Positions 1-6,560 of a DNA stretch of 27,205 bases are shown here, in pieces. The stretch spans positions 1-27,205 of the IMG/VR virus record IMGVR_UViG_3300046792_000105; one strand, 5' to 3'. Under the pieces are notes generated by a model, which had not been told where the DNA came from, made no database searches, and was given only the letters and a program-made list of their open reading frames with translations. The stretch's first letter is position 1, and every line of letters begins with the position of its first letter. A program made the translations under genes and the position numbers. Source of the DNA: a virus.

Positions 1-2
1 TC

Positions 3-86
3 CGCCGCGCCCTCACCCGGGCCGGCGTTAAAGAGTGTCAGCACCGGCCCCTGGTGACCCACCACAGGGGCAGAACGCTGGTGTAA
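3..86 (+). CDS. Possible 3' end of the gene upstream of the capsid gene (partial)
   Basis: One plus-strand frame is open from the window edge to a TAA at 84-86 and encodes about 27 residues rich in Arg and His. A second frame is open from base 1 to a TGA at 55-57. Both have high GC at third codon positions, so I cannot say which one is the real gene end. In HK97-type phages a portal or prohead protease normally precedes the capsid gene, but neither peptide is long enough to recognise. If the longer frame is right, its stop codon overlaps the -10-like box at 84-89. Confidence 0.25.
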   Translation, partial: RRALTRAGVKECQHRPLVTHHRGRTLV

Positions 87-89
87 GAT
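84..89 (+). promoter_or_regulatory. Putative -10 box (TAAGAT) of the capsid-gene leader
   Basis: TAAGAT fits the actinobacterial TANNNT -10 pattern and lies 6 nt before the first helix of the conserved leader. The same hexamer occurs at the equivalent place (19947-19952) before the second leader copy. No convincing -35 box is visible here: a GTGACC at 54-59 is 24 nt away, which is too far. Supported mainly by its recurrence. Confidence 0.4.
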
Positions 90-95
90 CGCCAT

Positions 96-204
96 CAGGA
101 CGGAGTAGGCCATCCCGTCCTGGATAGGCCGCAGGGCCGGGGTAATTCCCCCGCCTCCTGGCTGGAGCCCGCCGGGGATCACCATCCCTACGGGCTTCAG
201 GAGG
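96..204 (+). ncRNA. Conserved structured 5' leader, copy A (upstream of the major capsid gene)
   Basis: This leader recurs upstream of the major tail gene at 19959-20048. Visible structure: helix P1 CAGGACGG (96-103) with CCGTCCTG (115-122), loop AGTAGGCCATC; a conserved AGGCCGCAG (126-134) whose GGCC could pair with the GGCC in the P1 loop; helix P2 CGGGG (138-142) with CCCCG (149-153); helix P3 CCTCCTG (154-160) with CAGGAGG (198-204). The P3 interval starts with GCTGGAGCCCGCC (161-173), identical in copy B, and contains further complementary arms AGCCCG (166-171)/CGGGCT (191-196) and GGGAT (175-179)/ATCCC (184-188). The P3 3' arm is the Shine-Dalgarno sequence of the capsid gene, so the fold would block initiation. 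The role as a translational regulator is inferred. The family is not one I can name. Confidence 0.7.
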
Positions 205-209
205 AGCCG

Positions 210-1523
210 ATGGCCAGCGAGGTCACCAAGCGCCTTCGGGACCGCCGCCTCAACGTCTGGGAGCAGTGCAAGGCACTGGCAGACACGGCGGCGACCGAGA
301 ACCGCGCATTTTCTGCGGAAGAGCAGGGCAAGTGGGACGTCCTCAACGAGGAAATGGACACCCTCGACACCCGCATCAAGGCAGCGCTCGACGCTGAGCA
401 GCGCTCCGCCGAGGCCGACCAGGCGTTCAACCGCCTGCACGCCGACGCCGAGGGCAAGAAGATGGCGAAAGACCCGGCCATCAAGATGCTCAACACCGAG
501 CTGCGCAAGTTCCTGCTCGGCGACAGCCGGGGCAACGCGCCTGGTGGGGCCTACGAGGTGGCCCGCCCGGACAACAGCCGCATCAACTGGAACTACGGCC
601 CGGTCAACCTGGCCGAAGTCCGCAGGGCAGAGGCTGAGTACCGGACCCTGGTGTCCACCAACGCCGGCTCGGGCGCGAACCTGGTCCCGACCGACTTCTA
701 CGACCAGCTGATCGCCCACCTGATCGAGGTCAGCGGCATCCTCCAGTGCGGCCCGACCGTGCTGAACACCGCTGGCGGCGAGAACCTCCAGATCCCGAAG
801 ACCACGTCGCACTCGACCGCGACCGCCGTAGCTCCCCAGGCGGGCACGCTGGCGCAGTCCGAGCCGCAGTTCGGCCTGGTCACCCTGGGTGCCTTCAAGT
901 ACGGCATCCTGCTCCAGGTCGCACGCGAGCTGCTAGACGACAGCGGCGTGGACCTCGTGGGGTATCTGGCCATGCAGTCGGGCCGGGCGCTGGGCAACAA
1001 GTTCGGTTCCGACCTGGTGACCGGCACCGGCACCACGATGCCAAACGGCCTGATCTCCACCGCAACGGTGGGCGTCACCGGCACCACCACTGGCAAGGGC
1101 GGCGCTGCCCAGTACGCCGACCTGGTCAACCTGGAGTACAGCGTCATCGCTCCCTACCGCCAGAGCAAGTCCTGCTACTGGCTGGCGAGGGACGCGGCGA
1201 TCGGTGGCTTCCGGCTGCTGCTGGACGGCCAGTCGCGGCCCATTTGGGAGCCGAGCATGGTGCTCGGCAGCCCTGACCTGCTGCTCGGCAAGCCACTTGT
1301 GGCGGACCCGTTCATGCCGGCGGTGGTCACTGGTGGCAAGTCGATCGCATTCGGCGACTTCTCCCAGTTCTTCGTCCGCATCGTCGGACCGGTCCGGTTC
1401 GAGCGGTCGGACGACTTCCTGTTCGGCTCGGACCTGGTCGCCTTCCGCGCCCTGATCCGTGGCGACGGCACGCTGGTCGACCAGACCGGCGCGGTCAAGC
1501 TGTACCAGGGCAACGCGGCGTAG
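210..1523 (+). CDS. HK97-fold phage major capsid protein
   Basis: The 437-residue product forms the icosahedral shell. Residues 1 to about 110 are charged and helical, as in the N-terminal scaffolding (delta) region of HK97-type capsid proteins. The core begins near residue 148 with the characteristic LVSTNAGSGANLVP stretch, followed by a DFYDQLIAHL helix, a tail of short beta segments and an FVRIVGPVRFERSDDFLF strand pair near the C terminus. Length is normal for the family. ATG at 210 is preceded at 5 nt by a perfect AGGAGG (199-204), which is the 3' arm of leader helix P3. No separate scaffold gene is in view, as expected if the N-terminal region serves that role. Assignment rests on overall pattern and on its place ahead of the other morphogenesis genes. 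Confidence 0.92.
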   Translation: MASEVTKRLRDRRLNVWEQCKALADTAATENRAFSAEEQGKWDVLNEEMDTLDTRIKAALDAEQRSAEADQAFNRLHADAEGKKMAKDPAIKMLNTELRKFLLGDSRGNAPGGAYEVARPDNSRINWNYGPVNLAEVRRAEAEYRTLVSTNAGSGANLVPTDFYDQLIAHLIEVSGILQCGPTVLNTAGGENLQIPKTTSHSTATAVAPQAGTLAQSEPQFGLVTLGAFKYGILLQVARELLDDSGVDLVGYLAMQSGRALGNKFGSDLVTGTGTTMPNGLISTATVGVTGTTTGKGGAAQYADLVNLEYSVIAPYRQSKSCYWLARDAAIGGFRLLLDGQSRPIWEPSMVLGSPDLLLGKPLVADPFMPAVVTGGKSIAFGDFSQFFVRIVGPVRFERSDDFLFGSDLVAFRALIRGDGTLVDQTGAVKLYQGNAA

Positions 1524-1528
1524 TTCGT

Positions 1529-1571
1529 GAGTCCCCGCCCGCCCTTCCAAGGGGCCGGCGGGCGGGGACTC
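1529..1571 (+). terminator. Perfect 15-bp hairpin after the major capsid gene
   Basis: GAGTCCCCGCCCGCC (1529-1543) is perfectly complementary to GGCGGGCGGGGACTC (1557-1571) with a 13-nt loop. It lies 5 nt after the capsid stop codon and 5 nt before the next Shine-Dalgarno (AGGAGG, 1577-1582). There is no T-run after it, so it is either a U-less actinobacterial-type partial terminator or a 3' stabiliser that lets capsid mRNA accumulate above downstream mRNA. Confidence 0.7.
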
Positions 1572-1588
1572 ATCACAGGAGGATTAAC

Positions 1589-2161
1589 ATGGCACGGTAC
1601 GACAGCAGCTCGGTGAACGAGCCGGGCCAGTACCCGACTACGGCGTGGAGCAACTTCGGCCTGCCCGAGCAGAACTTCGGCTCGGGCGCACCGGGCAGCT
1701 CTCCCACCTCCAGCCTTGACGACGTGGGTGACACGAACGAGCCTGGCCAGTACCCGGAGCGGGAAACCTTCACGGGTGTGGCGCTCGGTGGCACGGGAGC
1801 ACCGGGCAGCCAGGGCGTGCCCGTGCCCAGCTGGAGTCCCGGCAGTGGCGGTGACTCGGTCGTTTACAGCCAGCCAACGTTCTACAAGGGCCAGCGCGAC
1901 GCCGGCACCTACAACACTGACGAGAACGCCGGCAACCGCGAGTCAACCGCCAGGGGGTCGGTCTCTGGCGAGGCCGACTGGACCCAGGCGAACGACAACT
2001 CCTACGGCCCTGGCTGGAACATGCCCGGCGTCGAAGGCAACACGCCCACCCCGGGTTCGGGCCAGTTCCAGACTGGTGCAGGCAATGTGATGTACGGCGG
2101 CCGGCTCAACGGCACCGGGCACACCAGCAAGCACCCGTCGTGGTCGGGGCCGGGCACCTGA
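1589..2161 (+). CDS. Low-complexity Gly/Ser/Pro-rich small head-associated protein
   Basis: I do not recognise a family. The 190-residue product is rich in Gly, Ser, Pro, Asn and Thr, has no hydrophobic core and looks largely disordered. The heptapeptide NEPGQYP occurs twice (residues 9-15 and 50-56), both times after a Ser/Asp/Thr-rich run, and GAPGS also recurs (about residues 33 and 71). The C terminus is WSGPGT. ATG at 1589 has AGGAGG 6 nt upstream (1577-1582). It directly follows the capsid gene, the usual place of decoration or head-completion proteins, and its many Ser/Thr residues would suit a glycan acceptor, but both ideas are inference. Confidence 0.7.
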   Translation: MARYDSSSVNEPGQYPTTAWSNFGLPEQNFGSGAPGSSPTSSLDDVGDTNEPGQYPERETFTGVALGGTGAPGSQGVPVPSWSPGSGGDSVVYSQPTFYKGQRDAGTYNTDENAGNRESTARGSVSGEADWTQANDNSYGPGWNMPGVEGNTPTPGSGQFQTGAGNVMYGGRLNGTGHTSKHPSWSGPGT

Positions 2162-2454
2162 TGGAAGACCTGACCGGCCGGTTTCCGGCTGGCCTGACGC
2201 CGAGCAGTCAGGCCAGCCCTGGCCCGACTGCCCAGGGTGATCTGCACAAGATGACCAGGTCGGGGCCGGGCACCGATTCGGTCGTGAACATCCCGGACCT
2301 CCTCGATCCCCCGGAGGAGAACCCGAGCAGCGGCCCGGTGATCCCGGTGAGCCACCCGGGCCAGCATTCGCGGGTGGTGGAAATGGAGAACGCCGCTGGG
2401 GCTGGCGGATTCCACACGATCACCATCGGCGGAGTCTGGAAGGAACTGCCCTGA
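2161..2454 (+). CDS. Small head-region protein with C-terminal VWKELP tail
   Basis: A 97-residue Pro/Gly/Ser-rich protein of unknown function. ATG at 2161 overlaps the upstream stop as TGATG, so translation is probably coupled; an in-frame GTG at 2140 would lengthen it by 7 residues but has less support. The central part reads as a proline-rich linker, and the last 20 residues (FHTITIGGVWKELP region) form the only ordered-looking segment. That tail resembles the ends of the next two genes (GMWKQV and PWRQV), suggesting three related small proteins that share a docking peptide. The stop overlaps the next ATG as TGATG. Confidence 0.65.
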   Translation: MEDLTGRFPAGLTPSSQASPGPTAQGDLHKMTRSGPGTDSVVNIPDLLDPPEENPSSGPVIPVSHPGQHSRVVEMENAAGAGGFHTITIGGVWKELP

Positions 2455-2726
2455 TGGCTTTGCCACCCACGCCGCCGCCTTCGTCTTCAACGGTGCCCGT
2501 GTGGCCAGGCGAGTCAATTACGGGCCAGGCCAGCCCGCCGCTGGCGGGCGAGCCCATTCCGCCGCACTATGTCATCGGGGATGACTGGCAAACGTCCTAC
2601 TACGACTCGAACAGCCCGGCCCCGCTAGGTGTCTACGTCAAGATCCCTTCGGGTGAGGTGGACCTGACGACCGGGCGCAGGACGGGCGAGGATTTCCCCA
2701 GCACCGGCATGTGGAAGCAGGTATAG
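2454..2726 (+). CDS. Small head-region protein with C-terminal DFPSTGMWKQV tail
   Basis: A 90-residue protein of unknown function. The first 35 residues are Pro/Ser-rich. The middle (HYVIGDDWQTSYYDSNSPAP and VYVKIPSGEVDLTTG) alternates hydrophobic and polar residues like a small beta domain. The end, DFPSTGMWKQV, closely matches the end of the next gene (DFPSSSPWRQV), so the two are probably paralogues. ATG at 2454 overlaps the previous stop as TGATG. A small virion accessory protein is likely from position; no enzyme motif is present. Confidence 0.65.
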   Translation: MALPPTPPPSSSTVPVWPGESITGQASPPLAGEPIPPHYVIGDDWQTSYYDSNSPAPLGVYVKIPSGEVDLTTGRRTGEDFPSTGMWKQV

Positions 2727-2728
2727 CC

Positions 2729-2914
2729 ATGGCTCAGCCCGTATCGTCGCCTATCACCTCGACCCCCTCCCAGCCAGGCCAGCCGTGGGATGCCGGTTCC
2801 AGCGCTCCCGTTGACGCCTGGGTGACTGTCGATGACAACAGTGGTCCCGCGAGCCTGCAAGGTGGCCAGGTGCAGGGCGACTTCCCCAGCTCCTCGCCGT
2901 GGCGTCAGGTCTAA
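2729..2914 (+). CDS. Small head-region protein, paralogue of the preceding gene
   Basis: A 61-residue protein of unknown function. VDAWVTVDDNSGPASLQGG and DFPSSSPWRQV resemble the second half of the previous gene product, as if this were a shortened copy. ATG at 2729 lies 2 nt after the upstream stop; an in-frame GTG at 2711 inside the upstream gene is possible but less likely. The TAA stop (2912-2914) overlaps the TAG of the minus-strand glycosyltransferase (2911-2913 complement), so the plus-strand head cluster and the minus-strand operon meet with no intergenic space. Confidence 0.6.
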   Translation: MAQPVSSPITSTPSQPGQPWDAGSSAPVDAWVTVDDNSGPASLQGGQVQGDFPSSSPWRQV

Positions 2915-3675
2915 CGCCCTAGCCCGGCCAGGTACCGGGTGAATGCCGGGTACCAGTCGATCTCGTCCCAGCCAGGCTGCCGCTGTGCGTCATAGTGGCG
3001 GCCAAGGAATAGCTCATCGACACCGATGCCCCACTTCTGTATCCAGCGGGCGAAGCATTCGGCGTCGTGGTACGGGCCATTGAAGTTCTGCCGCGTTTCC
3101 AGCACCTCGCCCACTTTCGGTGAGCCATGCCAGAACCGCGCCAGCCCCACGTCGTTGTGCCGCATCTGCCATATGTGCTCGTCATGGACTGACAGCCGGT
3201 CGGGGCAGGTTTGCAGGGCGCGCAGCTCGTAGTCGGCTTCGGGACCACCGATGGCGCGGAACCGTTCATCGAACCAGCCGATGGCGTTGAACCCGGCCAG
3301 CGACTGGAGCTGGATCGTGTCGCCGTGCGGGGCGATGTAGGTGTCGTAGCCACCGATGAGTTTGTCCCATCCGGGCAGTACCACCACGTCATCCTGCGAC
3401 ATCAGGCACCAGTCGCGCTCGGCGAAGGTGTGCCGCATGCACTGGTTCCAGCACCAGGCGATAGAGCCGGTCTCCCAGGAGGAGCGGAAGATATTCCGCC
3501 ATATCTTCACCTGCGGGTAGGTGTCCTCGATCTCGGTGTAGTCCACGGCGGGGTCGTTGGCGATGACGTTCACCGTCTCAAACTGGAATGACTCAAGCCA
3601 GCCGCTGATGGTGGTGCGCAGCGTGGTCAGCCGGCGGAAGCTCACGATCCACAGGGATATCTCGTCAGGCGTCAC
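2911..3675 (-). CDS. GT-A fold glycosyltransferase (GT2-like)
   Basis: A 254-residue putative glycosyltransferase. It opens with ISLWIVSFRRLTTL, the first beta-strand/nucleotide-binding element of GT-A enzymes, and has CLMSQDDVVVLPGWD near residues 92-106, where the DD pair fits the metal-binding DXD motif. GPEADYEL near the middle resembles the acceptor/catalytic acidic stretch seen in GT2-like proteins. It is the last gene of the minus-strand operon. Its GTG start overlaps the stop of the kinase/nucleotidyltransferase gene (GTGA), suggesting that it transfers the sugar or phospho-substituent activated by that enzyme. The product is soluble, with no membrane segment. Donor and acceptor cannot be read from sequence. 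Confidence 0.75.
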   Translation of the reverse strand: MTPDEISLWIVSFRRLTTLRTTISGWLESFQFETVNVIANDPAVDYTEIEDTYPQVKIWRNIFRSSWETGSIAWCWNQCMRHTFAERDWCLMSQDDVVVLPGWDKLIGGYDTYIAPHGDTIQLQSLAGFNAIGWFDERFRAIGGPEADYELRALQTCPDRLSVHDEHIWQMRHNDVGLARFWHGSPKVGEVLETRQNFNGPYHDAECFARWIQKWGIGVDELFLGRHYDAQRQPGWDEIDWYPAFTRYLAGLGR

Positions 3676-5159
3676 GCCAGCTCCTCCAGCAGGGCGGCCC
3701 CGCGTGCCACTAGCACCTCATCGAGCGGCGGTGCGTGCAGCGGGGCGCAGTTCAGCAGGGACAGGGCGGCGATCACCATCACGTCGTGGGGGATCTCGCC
3801 GCCGAGCCATTCCCCCAGCGCGGCCAGATGCTGCGGGCGAACCCGCCAGGGCCTGAAATCCCCCCGCCGGGCCTGCCCCCAGTGGACGATCATCCCCGCC
3901 GCCAGCTTGGCCAGGTCGTAGCGCCGGTCGCCCCACCTGGTTTCGCCGGCGAAGTCTTCCCGCCAGTCGATGCCGGTGAAGCTGCCATCGGGGGAGACGA
4001 CCACGTTGCCGAGGTTGAAGTCGCCGTGGAATGTGACCGGCCGGCACCCTAGTTCCAGCTCGTCCCAGTCGATCCGCGAAACGGCTGCCTCCGCTATCTT
4101 CCGCAGCCCCGGCTGAAGCATCGCCACGCGGCCGAGCGTCTTGACCCGGTAGAACCGGTCACACGCCAGCGACGGGTTGAGGACCATCACCGGATGCCAC
4201 AGATCCCGGTGCGCCCAGTCCAGCAGCCTCGGCACGAGCCCCATGTCGGCCTCGGCGGCCTCATAGGCGGTCACGCCTGGCACGTACTCATAGGCGAGCA
4301 TGTTCGGCCTGGTGTCAGCCAGCTTCGGCACAGCCCCGGCGATCGACTCCTGGCGCTCCACCCGGCGGGTGAGAGAGTCCTGGTCGGCGCGGAACTTGAC
4401 CACCCGCCCGGTGGCGGGCAGCACGTAGGTGACCTCATCCGGCTTGGTCCAGTCATACCCCGACCAGGCCGCGACCGCCTGCATGTAGGCGGCCTCGTCG
4501 CCGATGTCGGTCCATACCAGCCGGCGCACGGCCAGCGCGTGGCGGTCGATCAGCGCCTGCAAGCCACCCGTCACCTGCCGCTCCTGCCCGAGCAGCCCGG
4601 AGTCCATGATCCCGGCCCAGAACGCAGGCAGATCATGGGCCGCGATCATGGCCAGCCCGGTGTAGGCATCGCCCGGCTGTGATGGGGCGGTCTTGTCGTA
4701 GATCGCCGTCGCCGAAGCTCCGCTGGAGCCGATCCGGCACCAGCGTTCAGGCGCGGTGCCAGCCGGGACCGGTGCGACGCCGGCCCAGGAGAGCGTGATG
4801 TCCCACAGCTGATCCGCCTGCCACAGTGTGTCGCATGAGGTGAAGATCAGATCCTCGCCACTCATCATCAGTGGCCGGACCGCGAGCAGCGAATGGCCTG
4901 GGCCACCACCCGGGCTATCCCAGCCCTGTACTGGCGCGAACGCGATCTCCCGGTCCGGGTGTGCCAGTTCCAGGTAGTCCTTCACCTGGGCGGCCCGGTA
5001 GCCGGTGCAGACGATGATCCTCGCGTCAGCCGGGGCCAGGTCTATCTGGTGGGAGATGATGGCCCGGCCATCGAGCGGCACCAGCGCCTTGTGGAGGGCG
5101 TCACCGGCCCGGCCCATCCTGGTGCCAGGTCCGGCGGCCAGGATGACGAATGCGGTCAC
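3672..5159 (-). CDS. Bifunctional nucleotidyltransferase / APH-fold kinase (LicC-LicA-like fusion)
   Basis: The 495-residue protein joins two domains. Residues 1 to about 235 are a sugar-phosphate or choline-phosphate type nucleotidyltransferase: LAAGPGTRMG (7-16), HKALVPL (23-29) and a metal-binding Asp110 in TSCDTLW. Residues about 240-495 are an aminoglycoside phosphotransferase/choline kinase fold: VVKFRAD as the N-lobe lysine element, HGDFNLGN (378-385) as the catalytic loop with Asp380 and Asn385, and GIDW with Asp398 as the Mg-binding Asp. Together they would phosphorylate a small alcohol or sugar and then activate it with CTP or another NTP. The substrate is unknown; choline, another aminoalcohol or a sugar are all possible. 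GTG start overlaps the cupin stop (GTGA), with no Shine-Dalgarno, so translation is probably coupled. Confidence 0.8.
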   Translation of the reverse strand: MTAFVILAAGPGTRMGRAGDALHKALVPLDGRAIISHQIDLAPADARIIVCTGYRAAQVKDYLELAHPDREIAFAPVQGWDSPGGGPGHSLLAVRPLMMSGEDLIFTSCDTLWQADQLWDITLSWAGVAPVPAGTAPERWCRIGSSGASATAIYDKTAPSQPGDAYTGLAMIAAHDLPAFWAGIMDSGLLGQERQVTGGLQALIDRHALAVRRLVWTDIGDEAAYMQAVAAWSGYDWTKPDEVTYVLPATGRVVKFRADQDSLTRRVERQESIAGAVPKLADTRPNMLAYEYVPGVTAYEAAEADMGLVPRLLDWAHRDLWHPVMVLNPSLACDRFYRVKTLGRVAMLQPGLRKIAEAAVSRIDWDELELGCRPVTFHGDFNLGNVVVSPDGSFTGIDWREDFAGETRWGDRRYDLAKLAAGMIVHWGQARRGDFRPWRVRPQHLAALGEWLGGEIPHDVMVIAALSLLNCAPLHAPPLDEVLVARGAALLEELA

Positions 5160-5527
5160 GTGCGGTCATAGTCGTCAGAGATGCGGACAGTATCGGTGCC
5201 GTCGTCGTAGGTGGATATCTCCAGATAGGTCAGCCACCCAGTGACCCGGTGGACGACGCCGGGCCGGATGCGGACCATGGCCCCGGCACCGCTGACACGT
5301 CCCTGATCGGCGGCATAGACGTGGCCTGTGCCGCCGATGATGACCAGCAGCTCGTCCTTGAGTTTGTGGTACTGCTCGGAGGTGCGCTCGCCCATCCGCA
5401 CGGCCAGGTACTTGATTGTGAGGTCATGGCTGGATGCGCCAAGGCAGTGCATGAATCCCCACGGCCGGTGATCCACTTGCTGGCCCGCCATCAGCGCGTC
5501 GAGCAGGTCACCCGTGGGCGATGGCAT
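5156..5527 (-). CDS. Cupin protein, type II phosphomannose isomerase-like
   Basis: A 123-residue single cupin domain. DHRPWGFMHCLG, EQYHKLKDELLVIIGGTGHVY, RIRPGVVHRVTG and the closing TVRISDDYDR follow the order seen in the C-terminal cupin of type II mannose-6-phosphate isomerases (ManC/AlgA-type) and stand-alone relatives. Metal ligands would come from the QYH...E pair and VVHR. It may isomerise or epimerise a sugar phosphate feeding the adjacent kinase/nucleotidyltransferase. The ATG at 5527 has GGGAGG about 9 nt upstream, inside the preceding gene, and overlaps that gene by 20 bp. The frame stays open far upstream, but residues there are of antisense character and I exclude them. Confidence 0.75.
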   Translation of the reverse strand: MPSPTGDLLDALMAGQQVDHRPWGFMHCLGASSHDLTIKYLAVRMGERTSEQYHKLKDELLVIIGGTGHVYAADQGRVSGAGAMVRIRPGVVHRVTGWLTYLEISTYDDGTDTVRISDDYDRT

Positions 5528-6383
5528 CGCGGATCGCCTCCCGCACGTACTGGTCGTCGTAGGGGGCAAGAACATTGGCCACCTTTGGCGTCTCCAGGTG
5601 GTAGCGGAGCGCGGCGCGGGCGCGCTCGAACCCGGTGCCCCGTCCCCCGGTGAACCACCGCTTCCAGGCCCCGGTCCAGTAGGCGAAGTCCAGGATCTGC
5701 TGTCCGTCGTAACATGACAGGGTGCGCAGCCAGGCGTCCACCTCCACGTTGCCGAACTCGGGGGCCACGTTGTAATAGCCGGCGACCTCGTAGGAGGTGC
5801 GCTCACCGGCCCAGTCCAGGTTGTGCGCCTTCACGGCGACCTGGCCGTAGACGCCGGCGATTGCCTTCGCCCGGTCGGGGCTGATCAAGTGCCCGCACTG
5901 CCGGTCGGCCCAGATGTAGCCACCGAACTCGGCGACCGCCGCTGACGGCCTGCACACTTTGGCCGCAGTATCCAGCAGCGCATATAGCCATCCCTGGGTG
6001 TTGCGCTCGCCGCCGATCTCGATGCCGGTCTTGCCGCCGTAGCGCTGGCACAGCCGGGTCAGTTCGATGGGCTGCATGTCCTGCGCCAGCTTGCTGACGT
6101 CGAGATGCAGCACATCGAACCCTGCGTCAACGTCGGCATCGAGGGCGGTGAGCCAGTTGTCGTCAGGGTCACCGTTCTGGTACGGGCCACCGTGGTCCCG
6201 CACCACCTCGGTCTCCCCGCCGCTGAAGATCTTCACTGCCTGCACGAGGGTGGCGCTGTTGTAGCCGGTGTAACCGGGCTCGAATTCACCAACCTGCCGG
6301 CGGGACGCGACGATCTGCGCCACCCGCAGCTTCGCCGCCTCCTCGACCACGCGCCGGGACGCGGCCCCCACGCACAGCTTCAT
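5508..6383 (-). CDS. TIM-barrel protein resembling GatZ/KbaZ tagatose-bisphosphate aldolase subunits
   Basis: A 291-residue predicted TIM barrel. GYTGYNSATL, VVRDHGGPYQ, DAGFDVLHLDVSK, GIEIGGE and VKAHNLDW occur in the order of the GatZ/KbaZ family strands (which read GGYTGMTP, GGDHLGPN, AGFxKIHLDxS). Related class II aldolase-fold proteins also occur in surface polysaccharide loci, so a role in making a sugar precursor is plausible. Catalysis is not proven, since GatZ itself is regarded as non-catalytic. ATG at 6383 has a weak GGTGA 4 nt upstream; a GTG at 6395 adds four residues. First clear gene of the minus-strand operon. Some residue positions may matter for substrate, but the substrate is unknown. 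Confidence 0.6.
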   Translation of the reverse strand: MKLCVGAASRRVVEEAAKLRVAQIVASRRQVGEFEPGYTGYNSATLVQAVKIFSGGETEVVRDHGGPYQNGDPDDNWLTALDADVDAGFDVLHLDVSKLAQDMQPIELTRLCQRYGGKTGIEIGGERNTQGWLYALLDTAAKVCRPSAAVAEFGGYIWADRQCGHLISPDRAKAIAGVYGQVAVKAHNLDWAGERTSYEVAGYYNVAPEFGNVEVDAWLRTLSCYDGQQILDFAYWTGAWKRWFTGGRGTGFERARAALRYHLETPKVANVLAPYDDQYVREAIRDAIAHG

Positions 6384-6560
6384 CGCATCACCCACATGGC
6401 ATCGGTTCCTCGCATTCGCCGCGAGTAGACGGGCAGGATTTCACCGGCCCGGCGCACCAGCACTGATGTCCCCCCGCGTGCCCGTCGTTCAGGACGCAAA
6501 AATGCTTCAGGGTGTGCGGCACAGACGCGATAGTAGCGCAGGCCACCCACGCGGTAACCT
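6384..6560. promoter_or_regulatory. Divergent intergenic region between the two glycan operons; possible small minus-strand ORF
   Basis: This is the only space between the minus-strand operon and the plus-strand operon, so promoters for both should lie here. On the plus strand TAACCT (6555-6560) is 6 nt from GTG 6567, which would suit a leaderless transcript. On the minus strand a 56-codon frame runs from GTG 6550 to a TGA at 6380-6382 that overlaps the aldolase-like ATG (ATGA). Its GC at third positions is only about 60 percent, well below its neighbours, and I recognise nothing in it. I treat the stretch as mainly regulatory. Confidence 0.4.

Noticed and set aside
933-1550. Minus-strand open frames opposite the capsid gene
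   Set aside because: Shadows of a high-GC gene; no domain, and the capsid frame is clear.
5528-5806. N-terminal extension of the cupin gene to 5806
   Set aside because: The extra 93 residues are Ser/Pro/Thr/Arg-rich shadow of the aldolase-like gene; a good Shine-Dalgarno supports 5527.
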